A stretch of 20,442 bases of DNA. Source: Kurthia populi (GTDB lineage Bacteria; Bacillota; Bacilli; Bacillales_A; Planococcaceae). Location of the stretch: NCBI RefSeq assembly GCF_042686175.1, contig NZ_JBHUOR010000110.1, positions 1 to 20,442 on the forward strand. Direction: 5' to 3'. Made by a program: the position numbers and the translations under genes. This document shows positions 1-7,694 of this stretch, one piece after another; position 1 is the first letter of the stretch, and the number at the start of each line of letters is the position of its first letter. The notes below the pieces were generated by a model. That model made no database searches. It was not told where the DNA came from and saw only the letters and a list, made by a program, of their open reading frames with translations.

Positions 1-29
1 ACGATGAACAACGGCTGACAAGCAGATAA
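1..29 (+). CDS. Possible C-terminal end of an upstream gene (partial)
   Basis: Reading from base 3, eight sense codons (DEQRLTSR) are followed by TAA at 27-29, just before a hairpin terminator. This fits the last residues of a plus-strand gene convergent with rarA. In B. subtilis the corresponding neighbour is yrvM/tcdA, but eight residues cannot identify the protein. It could also be chance. Confidence 0.3.
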
Positions 30-70
30 AAAAGACATTCATGATTTGAATAAAATCGTGAATGTCTTTT
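30..70. terminator. Bidirectional intrinsic terminator
   Basis: The arms 30-46 and 54-70 form a 17-bp stem with one G:U pair around a 7-base loop. There is an A-run on the left arm and a T-run on the right, so it can work on both strands. It lies between the rarA stop (minus) and the putative end of an upstream plus-strand gene, so it probably ends both transcripts. Confidence 0.8.
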
Positions 71-74
71 CTTA

Positions 75-104
75 TTGACTAGGGTTTTGTCCCAGCCTCT
101 TTTT
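75..104 (-). repeat. GGCTGGGACAAAA-type short intergenic repeat
   Basis: Read on the minus strand, just after the rarA stop, this contains GAGGCTGGGACAAAACCC, with a weak hairpin between the GGGA and CCC/TAG parts. I recall closely similar GGCTGGGACA elements scattered between genes in staphylococci, enterococci and other Bacilli. That is from memory, not a search. Its role is unknown; it may be part of a terminator-like transcript tail. Confidence 0.4.
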
Positions 105-108
105 ACGT

Positions 109-1398
109 TTATTTATGGTCTTTCATCAATCTATTCAAATGGTCATAAATACCGGCCATTCGCTTTTCTTGTCCGGCTATAACTGGTTTGTAGAATTCGG
201 TACCAACAAGATCGTCTGGTAAGTATTGTTGATCAACCCACCCACCGAATGTACCTACAGGTGTGTTGTGAGGATATTGATAGCCTTCAACGCCTAATGT
301 TTTTGCGCCACTGTAATGTGCATCACGCAAATGCATGGGGATATCGCCAGTTTTGCCACTATGAATCGCTTCGATTGCTTTATCAATTGCAAGGATGGCT
401 GAATTGGATTTTTCAGCTAAGCACATTTCAATCACTGCATGTGCTAGAGGAATTCGTGCTTCTGGCATGCCTAAACGTTCAGCAGATCGACAAGCTGCAA
501 GGACATGACTTCCAATTTCAGGTGCGGCTAATCCGATATCTTCATAGCCCATCACAAGAAGTCTTCGAGAAACAGCTACAAGATCGCCATTTTCAAGGCA
601 CATAGCTAAATAATAGAGCGCTGCATTGACATCACTACCACGTACAGATTTTTGGAGTGCAGATAATAAATTATAAAACTGGCTGCCCTTTTTATCACCA
701 TAAACACCAATACGCTCAGCCAGTTGATCAAGTGTGCGGTCTTTAATAATGGCCACATCTTCTACTTCATCAGAAGCGTAATAAGCAGATTCAAGTAATG
801 TCAATGCCTTGCGACCGTCACCATTACTTGCTATTGCTATTTTTTCGAGCTGTTCATTTGCTATTTTTATTTTGTAGTGACCTAAACCACGCTTTTCATC
901 TTTCAGTGCACGGTTTAAGAGATCAATTAAATCATGGTTTGTTAATCTCCTTAATTGTTTGATTTCTCCACAACGAGAGCGAATGGCAGGATTGACATCA
1001 TGGAATGGATTTTCTGTTGTCGCCCCAATTAAAATGACCTTGCCACTTTCTACATGAGGAAGTAATGTATCTTGCTGTAGTTTATTAAAACGATGAATTT
1101 CGTCTAAAAAAAGTAGCACAGTTCCTTGTAGATTTGCTTCTATTACAATATCTTCTACATCTTTTTTGCCAGCGCGTGTTGCATTCAATGCATAAAATGG
1201 CAATTTACTCGTTCCTGCAATTGCAAAAGCGAGTGATGTTTTGCCGATACCAGGCTCACCGTATAAAAGCATTGATGGCACATGCCCCTTTTGTATCATC
1301 TTATATAACGTCGTTTCTGGGCCAATAAAGTCGCGGTGTCCGATAACATCATCAAGCATTTTTGGACGCATACGATAGGCAAGAGGTTCATTGGACAT
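109..1398 (-). CDS. rarA: Replication-associated recombination protein A (AAA+ ATPase RarA/MgsA)
   Basis: A clamp-loader-like AAA+ ATPase of 429 aa that acts at stalled or damaged replication forks in this family (MgsA/RarA/WRNIP1). Visible motifs are Walker A GEPGIGKT at about residues 47-54, Walker B LLFLDEIHRF at 95-104 (D99, E100) and sensor 1 GATTENP at 125-131. The C-terminal half matches the family's tetramerisation region, with KTLGVEGYQYPH and YLPD near the end. The ATG at 1398 is chosen because AAAAGGAGTG lies 6 bases upstream; a GTG three codons further upstream is inside that ribosome-binding site. It is divergent from cymR, and its transcript probably ends at the hairpin at 30-70. 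Function is by family. Confidence 0.96.
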   Translation of the reverse strand: MSNEPLAYRMRPKMLDDVIGHRDFIGPETTLYKMIQKGHVPSMLLYGEPGIGKTSLAFAIAGTSKLPFYALNATRAGKKDVEDIVIEANLQGTVLLFLDEIHRFNKLQQDTLLPHVESGKVILIGATTENPFHDVNPAIRSRCGEIKQLRRLTNHDLIDLLNRALKDEKRGLGHYKIKIANEQLEKIAIASNGDGRKALTLLESAYYASDEVEDVAIIKDRTLDQLAERIGVYGDKKGSQFYNLLSALQKSVRGSDVNAALYYLAMCLENGDLVAVSRRLLVMGYEDIGLAAPEIGSHVLAACRSAERLGMPEARIPLAHAVIEMCLAEKSNSAILAIDKAIEAIHSGKTGDIPMHLRDAHYSGAKTLGVEGYQYPHNTPVGTFGGWVDQQYLPDDLVGTEFYKPVIAGQEKRMAGIYDHLNRLMKDHK

Positions 1399-1461
1399 AA
1401 AAATCACTCCTTTTTCGTACTATTTATGATAGTTGAAAACCGAGTGAATTGGAAGGGAATA

Positions 1462-1470
1462 TGCTATACT
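1462..1470 (+). promoter_or_regulatory. Extended -10 promoter for the cymR operon
   Basis: TGCTATACT reads as an extended -10 element (TGnTATAcT) about 36 bases before the cymR ATG. No good -35 sits at 16-18 bases; TTGAAA at 1433-1438 is too far away. Extended -10 promoters tolerate a poor -35. It is the only convincing promoter before the cymR-to-recD2 run. Confidence 0.55.
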
Positions 1471-1506
1471 TAGGTGATAACAGTATTATGAAGCAGAGGT
1501 GTCTAT

Positions 1507-1926
1507 ATGAAAATTTCAACTAAAGGACGATACGGTCTTACAATTATGATCGAACTATCAAAACAATATGGTCAGGGGCCGATTCCATTGCGCCAAATTG
1601 CCTCAGAAAATCATCTTTCTGAAGCCTACTTAGAACAATTAGTATCACCACTACGTAACTCAGGACTTGTGAAAAGTGTACGAGGTGCTTACGGCGGTTA
1701 TATGTTAGCGAAGCCACCACATTTGATTTCTGCAGCGGATGTCATTAAAGTGCTAGAAGGACCAATTCAACCGGTTGAGGGAATCGAAAATGAAGCACCA
1801 CCACAACGTGAGCTATGGATTCGTGTGCGTGATGCTGTTAAAGAAGTGTTAGATAAAACAAATTTAGAAGACTTAGCAAAATATACAGAGTCAACAGACG
1901 ACAGTAATTACATGTTCTATATTTAA
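1507..1926 (+). CDS. cymR: CymR-like Rrf2-family regulator of cysteine metabolism
   Basis: An Rrf2-family winged-helix transcription factor of 139 aa. The N-terminus MKISTKGRYGL and the segment at about 28-70 (LRQIA, LSEAYLEQLV, VRGAYGGY) are the family DNA-binding domain. The protein has no cysteine at all, so it cannot carry the Fe-S cluster of IscR-type Rrf2 proteins. This supports CymR, which in B. subtilis represses cysteine-synthesis genes and senses cysteine through CysK. AGAGGTG lies 6 bases before the ATG. The neighbours iscS/yrvO and mnmA are the same as in B. subtilis (yrzC-yrvO-trmU), which strengthens the call. The regulated genes cannot be determined from this window. Confidence 0.9.
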   Translation: MKISTKGRYGLTIMIELSKQYGQGPIPLRQIASENHLSEAYLEQLVSPLRNSGLVKSVRGAYGGYMLAKPPHLISAADVIKVLEGPIQPVEGIENEAPPQRELWIRVRDAVKEVLDKTNLEDLAKYTESTDDSNYMFYI

Positions 1927-1971
1927 GAAACAACTGCAGCACAAGCTGTACGATTAAAGGAGATTTTTTTA

Positions 1972-3114
1972 ATGACTGAAATTTATCTAGACCACGCAGC
2001 GACGTCTCCGATGCATCCAGAAGTAATCGATGCAATGGTAGCGGTTATGAATGATGTATATGGAAATCCTTCATCTATTCATGGCATTGGTCGACACGCG
2101 CGCAAATATTTAGACAATGCGCGTGGTTTTATTGCGCGCTCAATTGGGGCGAAAGACCATGAAATTGTCCTGACAAGTGGAGGTTCTGAAGCGGATAATT
2201 TGGCAATTTTCGGCACAGCTTATGCGCATCAAAATGAAGGCCGACATATTATTACAACACAGGTGGAGCATCATGCGGTCCTTCGTGCATGTGAACGGCT
2301 TGAAAAAGAAGGATTTGACGTGACATATCTTCCTGTTGACAAACATGGTATGATTGCTATCAACGACTTCAAACGTGCATTACGTGACGATACCATTCTC
2401 GTTACGATTATGTACGGGAACAATGAAGTAGGTACGAAGCAACCAATTGCTGAAATTGGGGCGCTATTAAAAGACCATACCGCTACATTCCATACAGATG
2501 CGGTACAAGCGTTTGGTTTAGAAAAAATCGATGTTGATGCACTCGGGGTTGATTTATTATCAACTTCTGCACATAAATTGAACGGTCCAAAAGGAATAGG
2601 TTTTCTCTATGAACGTCCAAAAGCGCATTTACAATCCCTTATTGTTGGTGGGGATCAAGAGCGAAAACGTCGTGCAAGTACAGAAAATGTTCCAGCAGTC
2701 GTCGGCTTTGCAAAGGCAGTAGAGCTAGCGCAAAGTTCTATGGAAGAAAAAGCAACAGAATATGCGCGTTATCGTCAAATGCTTCTTTCAGCATTTGACG
2801 AAGCGGGTATAGCCTACCATGTTAATGGAGATGCCCTTCACGCATTACCCCATGTGCTCAATGTGAGCTTCAATGGTACGGATGTTGAATCATTCTTAAT
2901 CAATCTAGATATCGAAGGAATTGCTGTTTCAAGTGGTTCTGCTTGTACAGCAGGCTCATTAGAACCTTCTCATGTATTACTTGCTATGTATGGCAAAGGA
3001 GCAGAGGAATTACGTAATTCGATTCGTTTTAGCTTTGGTTATGGTTTGGATTCGGCGCAAATCAAACGTGCAGCACAAACCGTTATTGGTATTGTGAAAC
3101 GTTTAACGAAATAA
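1972..3114 (+). CDS. yrvO: Cysteine desulfurase, NifS/IscS type (YrvO)
   Basis: A PLP-dependent enzyme of 380 aa that removes sulfur from cysteine as a protein persulfide. Visible landmarks are LDHAATSP at the N-terminus, H100 in the QVEHH motif, the PLP lysine K202 in STSAHK, and the mobile catalytic cysteine C325 in SSGSACTAG. The short sequence around C325 and the position next to mnmA match B. subtilis YrvO, which feeds sulfur to MnmA for tRNA 2-thiolation. AAAGGAG lies 9 bases before the ATG. The gap to cymR is 45 bases and to mnmA 22 bases, with no terminator, so cotranscription is likely. A role in general Fe-S assembly cannot be excluded. Confidence 0.95.
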   Translation: MTEIYLDHAATSPMHPEVIDAMVAVMNDVYGNPSSIHGIGRHARKYLDNARGFIARSIGAKDHEIVLTSGGSEADNLAIFGTAYAHQNEGRHIITTQVEHHAVLRACERLEKEGFDVTYLPVDKHGMIAINDFKRALRDDTILVTIMYGNNEVGTKQPIAEIGALLKDHTATFHTDAVQAFGLEKIDVDALGVDLLSTSAHKLNGPKGIGFLYERPKAHLQSLIVGGDQERKRRASTENVPAVVGFAKAVELAQSSMEEKATEYARYRQMLLSAFDEAGIAYHVNGDALHALPHVLNVSFNGTDVESFLINLDIEGIAVSSGSACTAGSLEPSHVLLAMYGKGAEELRNSIRFSFGYGLDSAQIKRAAQTVIGIVKRLTK

Positions 3115-3136
3115 CAAGAAAAGGTGAAGTAAAACA

Positions 3137-4264
3137 ATGACAAAAGTAGTAAAAGATCCATCAGAAACGCGTGTCGTAGTCGGCATGTCAGGAGGCGTCG
3201 ATTCATCCGTGACGGCTCATATTTTAAAAGAGCAAGGATACGATGTAATCGGTATTTTTATGAAAAACTGGGATGACACAGACGAAAATGGTATGTGTAC
3301 AGCAACAGAAGATTATGAAGATGTTATTAAAGTATGTAACCAAATTGGGATTCCATACTACGCCGTAAACTTTGAAAAAGAATATTGGGATAAAGTATTT
3401 ACGTACTTCCTTGAAGAATATAAAGCAGGTCGTACACCAAACCCAGATGTTATGTGTAACAAAGAAATTAAGTTTAAAGCGTTTCTTGAACATGCATTAC
3501 GTCTTGGCGCAGATTATGTGGCAACGGGTCACTATGCGCGTATGGGAACGGATGTAGACGGTAATCGTGTCATGCTCCGTGGTGTTGATGATAATAAAGA
3601 TCAAACGTACTTCTTGAATCAATTATCACCTGAACAATTAGAACATGTTATGTTTCCAATCGGTGAAATTGTCAAACCACGTGTACGTGAAATCGCAGCA
3701 GAAGCAGAACTTGCGACTGCGAAGAAAAAAGATTCAACAGGTATTTGTTTCATTGGTGAACGTAACTTTAAAGAGTTCTTAAGCCAGTACTTACCTGCAC
3801 AACCAGGCAATATGGAAACATTTGATGGTGTAGTAATGGGCAAACATGATGGCTTAATGTATTACACATTAGGGCAACGTCACGGTCTAGGAATCGGTGG
3901 TGACGGGGAACCTTGGTTTGTTGTCGGAAAAGATTTAGAACGTAATGTATTACTTGTAGGCCAAGGTTTCCACAATGATAAATTATATTCAACAAGCTTA
4001 ACAGCCGTCAAAACAAGTTTTTCAACAAAACGTGAATTACCACAAAAATTCGACTGTACAGCGAAATTCCGCTATCGTCAAAAAGATGTACCAGTGACTG
4101 TTGAAATTACAGGGGACGATCAATGGCATGTAACGTTCTCAGAACCAACTCGTGCGATTACGCCAGGACAATCTGTTGTATTATATGACGGGGAAGTGTG
4201 CTTAGGTGGCGCAACAATCGATGAAGTATTTAAAGACGGCGAAAAATTAACATATGTAGGATAA
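3137..4264 (+). CDS. mnmA: tRNA-specific 2-thiouridylase MnmA (TrmU)
   Basis: Adenylates and thiolates uridine 34 of tRNA Lys, Glu and Gln to give s2U. The 375-residue length is normal. The PP-loop GMSGGVDSS is at 16-24, the first catalytic cysteine C107 is in NPDVMCNKEIKF, and the persulfide cysteine C204 is in STGICFIGER. The C-terminal beta-barrel region contains LGQRHGLGIGG and the terminal RAITPGQSVVLY. AAGGTGA precedes the ATG. It sits directly after its likely sulfur donor, the cysteine desulfurase, and 14 bases before the TPR gene. Confidence 0.97.
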   Translation: MTKVVKDPSETRVVVGMSGGVDSSVTAHILKEQGYDVIGIFMKNWDDTDENGMCTATEDYEDVIKVCNQIGIPYYAVNFEKEYWDKVFTYFLEEYKAGRTPNPDVMCNKEIKFKAFLEHALRLGADYVATGHYARMGTDVDGNRVMLRGVDDNKDQTYFLNQLSPEQLEHVMFPIGEIVKPRVREIAAEAELATAKKKDSTGICFIGERNFKEFLSQYLPAQPGNMETFDGVVMGKHDGLMYYTLGQRHGLGIGGDGEPWFVVGKDLERNVLLVGQGFHNDKLYSTSLTAVKTSFSTKRELPQKFDCTAKFRYRQKDVPVTVEITGDDQWHVTFSEPTRAITPGQSVVLYDGEVCLGGATIDEVFKDGEKLTYVG

Positions 4265-4278
4265 TAGAGGTGTCACAA

Positions 4279-4938
4279 TTGAATTATAATGAAGAAGGCA
4301 TCAAAGCGATGCAAGAAGAACGCTTTGAAGATGCTGTAAAAGCATTTACGCAAGCAATCGAAGAAAAACCTGAAGAAACAGTTGGTTATATTAATTTTGG
4401 TAACTTACTTGCAGGTATGAATGATATGGAACGTGCAGAACGATTTTTCCAAAAAGCGATTTCATTAGATGAAGAAGCAGCAACAGCTTATTACGGCTTA
4501 GCAAATCTTTATTATAATAATGAGCGTTATGAAGAAGCAGCTAAAATTTACGAACGTTCAATTCGCGCAGGTATTGAAGGTCCAGATGCATACTATATGT
4601 TAGCGAAATCATTTGAACATGCTGGGAATTTAAAACTTGCACTACCATATATGCAGCGTGCAGCAGAATTAGCACCTGAAGATATTCAAGTGCGCTTAGC
4701 GAATGCGATTTTAATGGCATCACTTGAAATGTTTGATTTTGCAAAACCAGAGCTTGAAGCTGTGCTTGTATTGGATGAAAATAACGCAGATGCTTATTAC
4801 AATTTAGGTGTTTTATATGCAGTTTCAACAGATGATGTAGAAGCGGCAAAAACACATTTGTTAAAGGCGCTTGAAATTGCGCCACAGTTTGATCAAGCAA
4901 AATATATTTACGATATGCTTATGCAACGTAAAGACTAA
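4279..4938 (+). CDS. yrrB: Tetratricopeptide-repeat protein (YrrB-like)
   Basis: A soluble helical-repeat protein of 219 aa made almost wholly of about six TPR units. Examples are AYYGLANLYYNNERYEEAAKIY and DAYYNLGVLYAV, each with the usual Gly-Ala-Tyr spacing at 34-residue steps. There is no signal peptide, membrane segment or catalytic motif, so it is expected to be a protein-interaction scaffold; its partner is unknown. The start is TTG at 4279, 6 bases after AGAGGTG; the GTG at 4270 is part of that ribosome-binding site. It is placed between mnmA and recD2 as in B. subtilis, probably in the same transcript. Confidence 0.85.
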   Translation: MNYNEEGIKAMQEERFEDAVKAFTQAIEEKPEETVGYINFGNLLAGMNDMERAERFFQKAISLDEEAATAYYGLANLYYNNERYEEAAKIYERSIRAGIEGPDAYYMLAKSFEHAGNLKLALPYMQRAAELAPEDIQVRLANAILMASLEMFDFAKPELEAVLVLDENNADAYYNLGVLYAVSTDDVEAAKTHLLKALEIAPQFDQAKYIYDMLMQRKD

Positions 4939-4953
4939 TAGGAGGTGACAGTG

Positions 4954-7359
4954 TTGACTGAAAATTTATCACTTTTTGCGGAAGAACCGCTCTTTGTGGT
5001 GGGTCGACCTGTCGTCTCCATTTTTCATAATAAGGAAAATTTATTTTCGATTATTAAGTTGAAAATTCAGGAGACGAATCTAGATTATAAAGAAAAAGAA
5101 ATTATCGTCGCAGGTTATTTTCCACAAGTCGATACGGAAGCAATGTATCGTTTTCAAGGAAATTTAAAGCAACATCCAAAATATGGTCTGCAATTTCAAG
5201 CAACTTCATTTGAAAAAGAAATCCCAGCAACTGAAGTAGGTGTTATTCAATATTTATCGAGTGATTTATTTCCTGGTATTGGTAAGCGGACAGCAGAACT
5301 TATTGTTGAAAAGCTAGGACCTAATGCCATAAAAAAAATCATTGAAGAGCCCGATGCTCTTGATAATGTCCCTCGTTTAAAAGATGATAAAAAAGAGACC
5401 CTTCGAGAAGTATTAAAAGCCAATCTTGGTATGGACCGTATTTTAATCAAGCTTGGCGAATGGGGATTTGGCCCACAGATTGCAGTACGTATTTATCAAA
5501 AATATGAAGGTAAAACACTTCAAATACTACAAGAAAACCCATATCGCTTAATCGAAGATGTAAGTGGCATCGGTTTTAATCGCGCAGATGATTTAGGGGA
5601 GCAACTTGAAATTACAGGAGACAATCCTGGACGAATTAAAGCAGCTATACTGCATTTGTTAAATCAAATGGCTTTATCAGAAGGTCATGTCTATATGGAA
5701 GCCCAGGATTTAATTGTTGAGGCAAAAGATTTATTAGAGAAAAGTCAGCCTGTCACGATTTCAATCGAAGCGATTTCAAACTCAATTATTGATCTTGGAA
5801 AAAACGGCAAAATTTGTGGTGAAGCGCAGCGTTTATATATGCCATCTCTTTATTATTCTGAAGTTGGTATTGCTGAGAAATTAGTAGAGTTAATTGGACG
5901 CAATGAGGAGCAATCTGCTTTTCCTAGCTCAGAGATTCGTAAATGGATTGGGGATGCAGAAGAACGCTTTAATGTTGTTTATGCTGAGCCACAAGTAAAT
6001 GCAATTGTGACAGCAATTAATAGTGCTGCGATGATTTTGACAGGGGGACCAGGTACAGGGAAAACAACGGTTGTACGTGGGATTGTAGATGTGTATGCTG
6101 AACTTCATGGACTTTCACTTGATATGAAAGAATATGATAAGGATACGCCGTTTCCAATTGTTCTTGCCGCACCAACAGGTCGCGCTGCGAAACGTTTAAG
6201 TGAGTCAACAGGGCTTCCTGCGCAAACAATTCACCGCTTATTAGGGTTTACAGGACAAGAAGACCCAGAAGAAGATACAGAACGTGATATTGTCGGGAAA
6301 TTAATTATTATTGATGAAATGTCAATGGTGGATACCTGGCTTGCCTATCAGCTTCTTAGAGCGTTACCTGAAGACTGCCAAATTATTTTTGTGGGGGATC
6401 AGGACCAATTACCACCTGTTGGCCCAGGGCAAGTATTGAAGGATATGCTTGATTCACATGTTGTACCAACTGTGGAATTAGGACAGGTATATCGTCAAGC
6501 AAGTGGTTCGTCTATTGTAGAGATGGCCCACCAATTGAAGCATAATATCATTCCACCAGATTTGACAGCTAAGACAGCTGACCGTTCTTTTATCAAGTCC
6601 AACGCAGCTCAAATTCCAACTGTTGTATCACAAATTATTCAAAGTGCGCTGAAAAAAGGATTTACGATTTATGATGTGCAAGTATTAGCCCCTATGTATC
6701 GCGGGGATGCGGGAATTGATAATTTAAATCGTATGATTCAAGAGCTAGTGAATCCGAAAAAGAGTATAAAAACAAAGGAAATGGCTTTTGGTGATACAAC
6801 GTACCGTATCGGCGATAAAGTATTGCAACTGGTTAATCAACCACAAAGTAATGTTTTTAACGGAGATATGGGTGAAGTTATTGCAATTTTCCGTGCGAAA
6901 GAAACGACCGATAATGTCGATCAGTTAATTGTGTCATTTGACGGTAATGAAGTGACATATTCACGTGGAGATTTAAGTCAATTAACACTTGCTTATTGTT
7001 GTTCGATTCATAAGTCACAAGGCAGTGAATTTCCAATGGTCATTATGCCTGTTGTAAGAAGCTACTATAAAATGTTGCGAAAAAATTTACTATATACTGG
7101 ATTGACACGTGCCAAAGACTTTTTAATTTTATGTGGAGAACCGGATACCTTTGTTCGAGGTATTCAAAATATTGCAGATGTATCACGTCGTACAACACTT
7201 GTAGGACGATTAACAGGCGAAGTTGAATCTGAAGAAGTACCAGCTGAGGAAACCGATTATTCAACGGATAATTCGGAGAAACGTCTCACAACGGAAAATA
7301 TTACAACTATTGATCCGATGATTGGGATGGACAGCGTGACACCACAGCAGTTTCTTTAA
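4954..7359 (+). CDS. recD2: RecD2-type 5'-3' DNA helicase (RecD-like, YrrC)
   Basis: A superfamily 1 helicase of 801 aa. RecD2 proteins work without RecBC and protect replication forks and mismatch repair in Bacilli. The long N-terminal part has helix-hairpin-helix segments (LFPGIGKRTAE, VSGIGFNRADDLG). The helicase core has Walker A GGPGTGKT at about 364-371, AAPTGRAAKRL at 405-415, Walker B IIIDEMSM at 451-458, GDQDQLPPVGPG at 481-492 and a UvrD-like C-terminal SIHKSQGSEF. Numbering is from TTG at 4954, which lies 6 bases after AGGAGGTG; GTG at 4951 (3 bases after it) is the alternative. The acidic tail after about residue 750 is not a recognised domain. The next element is a strong new promoter, so recD2 probably ends this operon. 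Confidence 0.94.
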   Translation: MTENLSLFAEEPLFVVGRPVVSIFHNKENLFSIIKLKIQETNLDYKEKEIIVAGYFPQVDTEAMYRFQGNLKQHPKYGLQFQATSFEKEIPATEVGVIQYLSSDLFPGIGKRTAELIVEKLGPNAIKKIIEEPDALDNVPRLKDDKKETLREVLKANLGMDRILIKLGEWGFGPQIAVRIYQKYEGKTLQILQENPYRLIEDVSGIGFNRADDLGEQLEITGDNPGRIKAAILHLLNQMALSEGHVYMEAQDLIVEAKDLLEKSQPVTISIEAISNSIIDLGKNGKICGEAQRLYMPSLYYSEVGIAEKLVELIGRNEEQSAFPSSEIRKWIGDAEERFNVVYAEPQVNAIVTAINSAAMILTGGPGTGKTTVVRGIVDVYAELHGLSLDMKEYDKDTPFPIVLAAPTGRAAKRLSESTGLPAQTIHRLLGFTGQEDPEEDTERDIVGKLIIIDEMSMVDTWLAYQLLRALPEDCQIIFVGDQDQLPPVGPGQVLKDMLDSHVVPTVELGQVYRQASGSSIVEMAHQLKHNIIPPDLTAKTADRSFIKSNAAQIPTVVSQIIQSALKKGFTIYDVQVLAPMYRGDAGIDNLNRMIQELVNPKKSIKTKEMAFGDTTYRIGDKVLQLVNQPQSNVFNGDMGEVIAIFRAKETTDNVDQLIVSFDGNEVTYSRGDLSQLTLAYCCSIHKSQGSEFPMVIMPVVRSYYKMLRKNLLYTGLTRAKDFLILCGEPDTFVRGIQNIADVSRRTTLVGRLTGEVESEEVPAEETDYSTDNSEKRLTTENITTIDPMIGMDSVTPQQFL

Positions 7360-7368
7360 TACTAGCAA

Positions 7369-7397
7369 TTGACACTGTCAGACCTTTTTCTTATAAT
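7369..7397 (+). promoter_or_regulatory. Consensus sigma-A promoter for alaS
   Basis: TTGACA at 7369-7374 and TATAAT at 7392-7397 are separated by exactly 17 bases, a perfect housekeeping promoter, starting 10 bases after the recD2 stop. Transcription should begin near 7404, just before the T-box leader. Such a strong promoter fits control by attenuation downstream. Confidence 0.92.
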
Positions 7398-7403
7398 CAT
7401 CTA

Positions 7404-7645
7404 TAGAATAGATGAAAACGATGACGGAAAAAGTACGATAGTGATGTAATGCAAAGAAAGAGATTCCTTGGCTGTGAGAATTTCCTTACATTTTATCCGA
7501 AAGCTAATCCGGAGTGCAGCCAATCACTGCCGTTCACTACGTTATAGTGCTAAGAGATACATAGCTTTTGCTGTGTATGAATTAGGGTGGTACCACGAAA
7601 ACGTTCCAATAGTTCTCGTCCCTTTCTAGGGATGGGGACTTTTTA
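7404..7645 (+). promoter_or_regulatory. T-box riboswitch, alanine-specific, upstream of alaS
   Basis: The leader RNA senses uncharged tRNA-Ala. Stem I closes by CGGA (7425-7428) with TCCG (7508-7511). Above it GATA and GATGTAA (7437-7448) pair with TTACATT and TATC. The internal loop has an AGTA on the left and GCT (7503-7505), an alanine codon, on the right as specifier. The distal loop carries GCTGTGA (7481-7487), matching the conserved GNUGNRA. A Stem III-like hairpin is ATACATAGC/GCTGTGTAT (7558-7579). The T-box core AGGGTGGTACCACG is at 7584-7597; its TGGT can pair with ACCA of the tRNA end plus discriminator A. Exact ends are inferred. Confidence 0.93.
7611..7645 (+). terminator. T-box attenuator terminator
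   Basis: A 13-bp stem with three G:U pairs (7611-7623 with 7628-7640) and a TTCT loop is followed by TTTTATTTT. It is mutually exclusive with the antiterminator formed by the T-box core. Charged tRNA-Ala leaves this terminator formed; uncharged tRNA allows read-through into alaS. Confidence 0.88.
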
Positions 7646-7694
7646 TTTTGTGCTTGCCCATCGTAATCATCATTATCTAGGAGGAATATATACA

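Noticed and set aside
249..605. Plus-strand open frame opposite rarA
   Set aside because: It lies wholly within the rarA gene on the other strand, has no ribosome-binding site or recognisable motif, and rarA has complete AAA+ motifs.
7587..7694. 36-codon N-terminal extension of alaS
   Set aside because: It starts in the T-box core and crosses the attenuator terminator. The ATG at 7695 has a good AGGAGG and begins exactly like AlaRS proteins.
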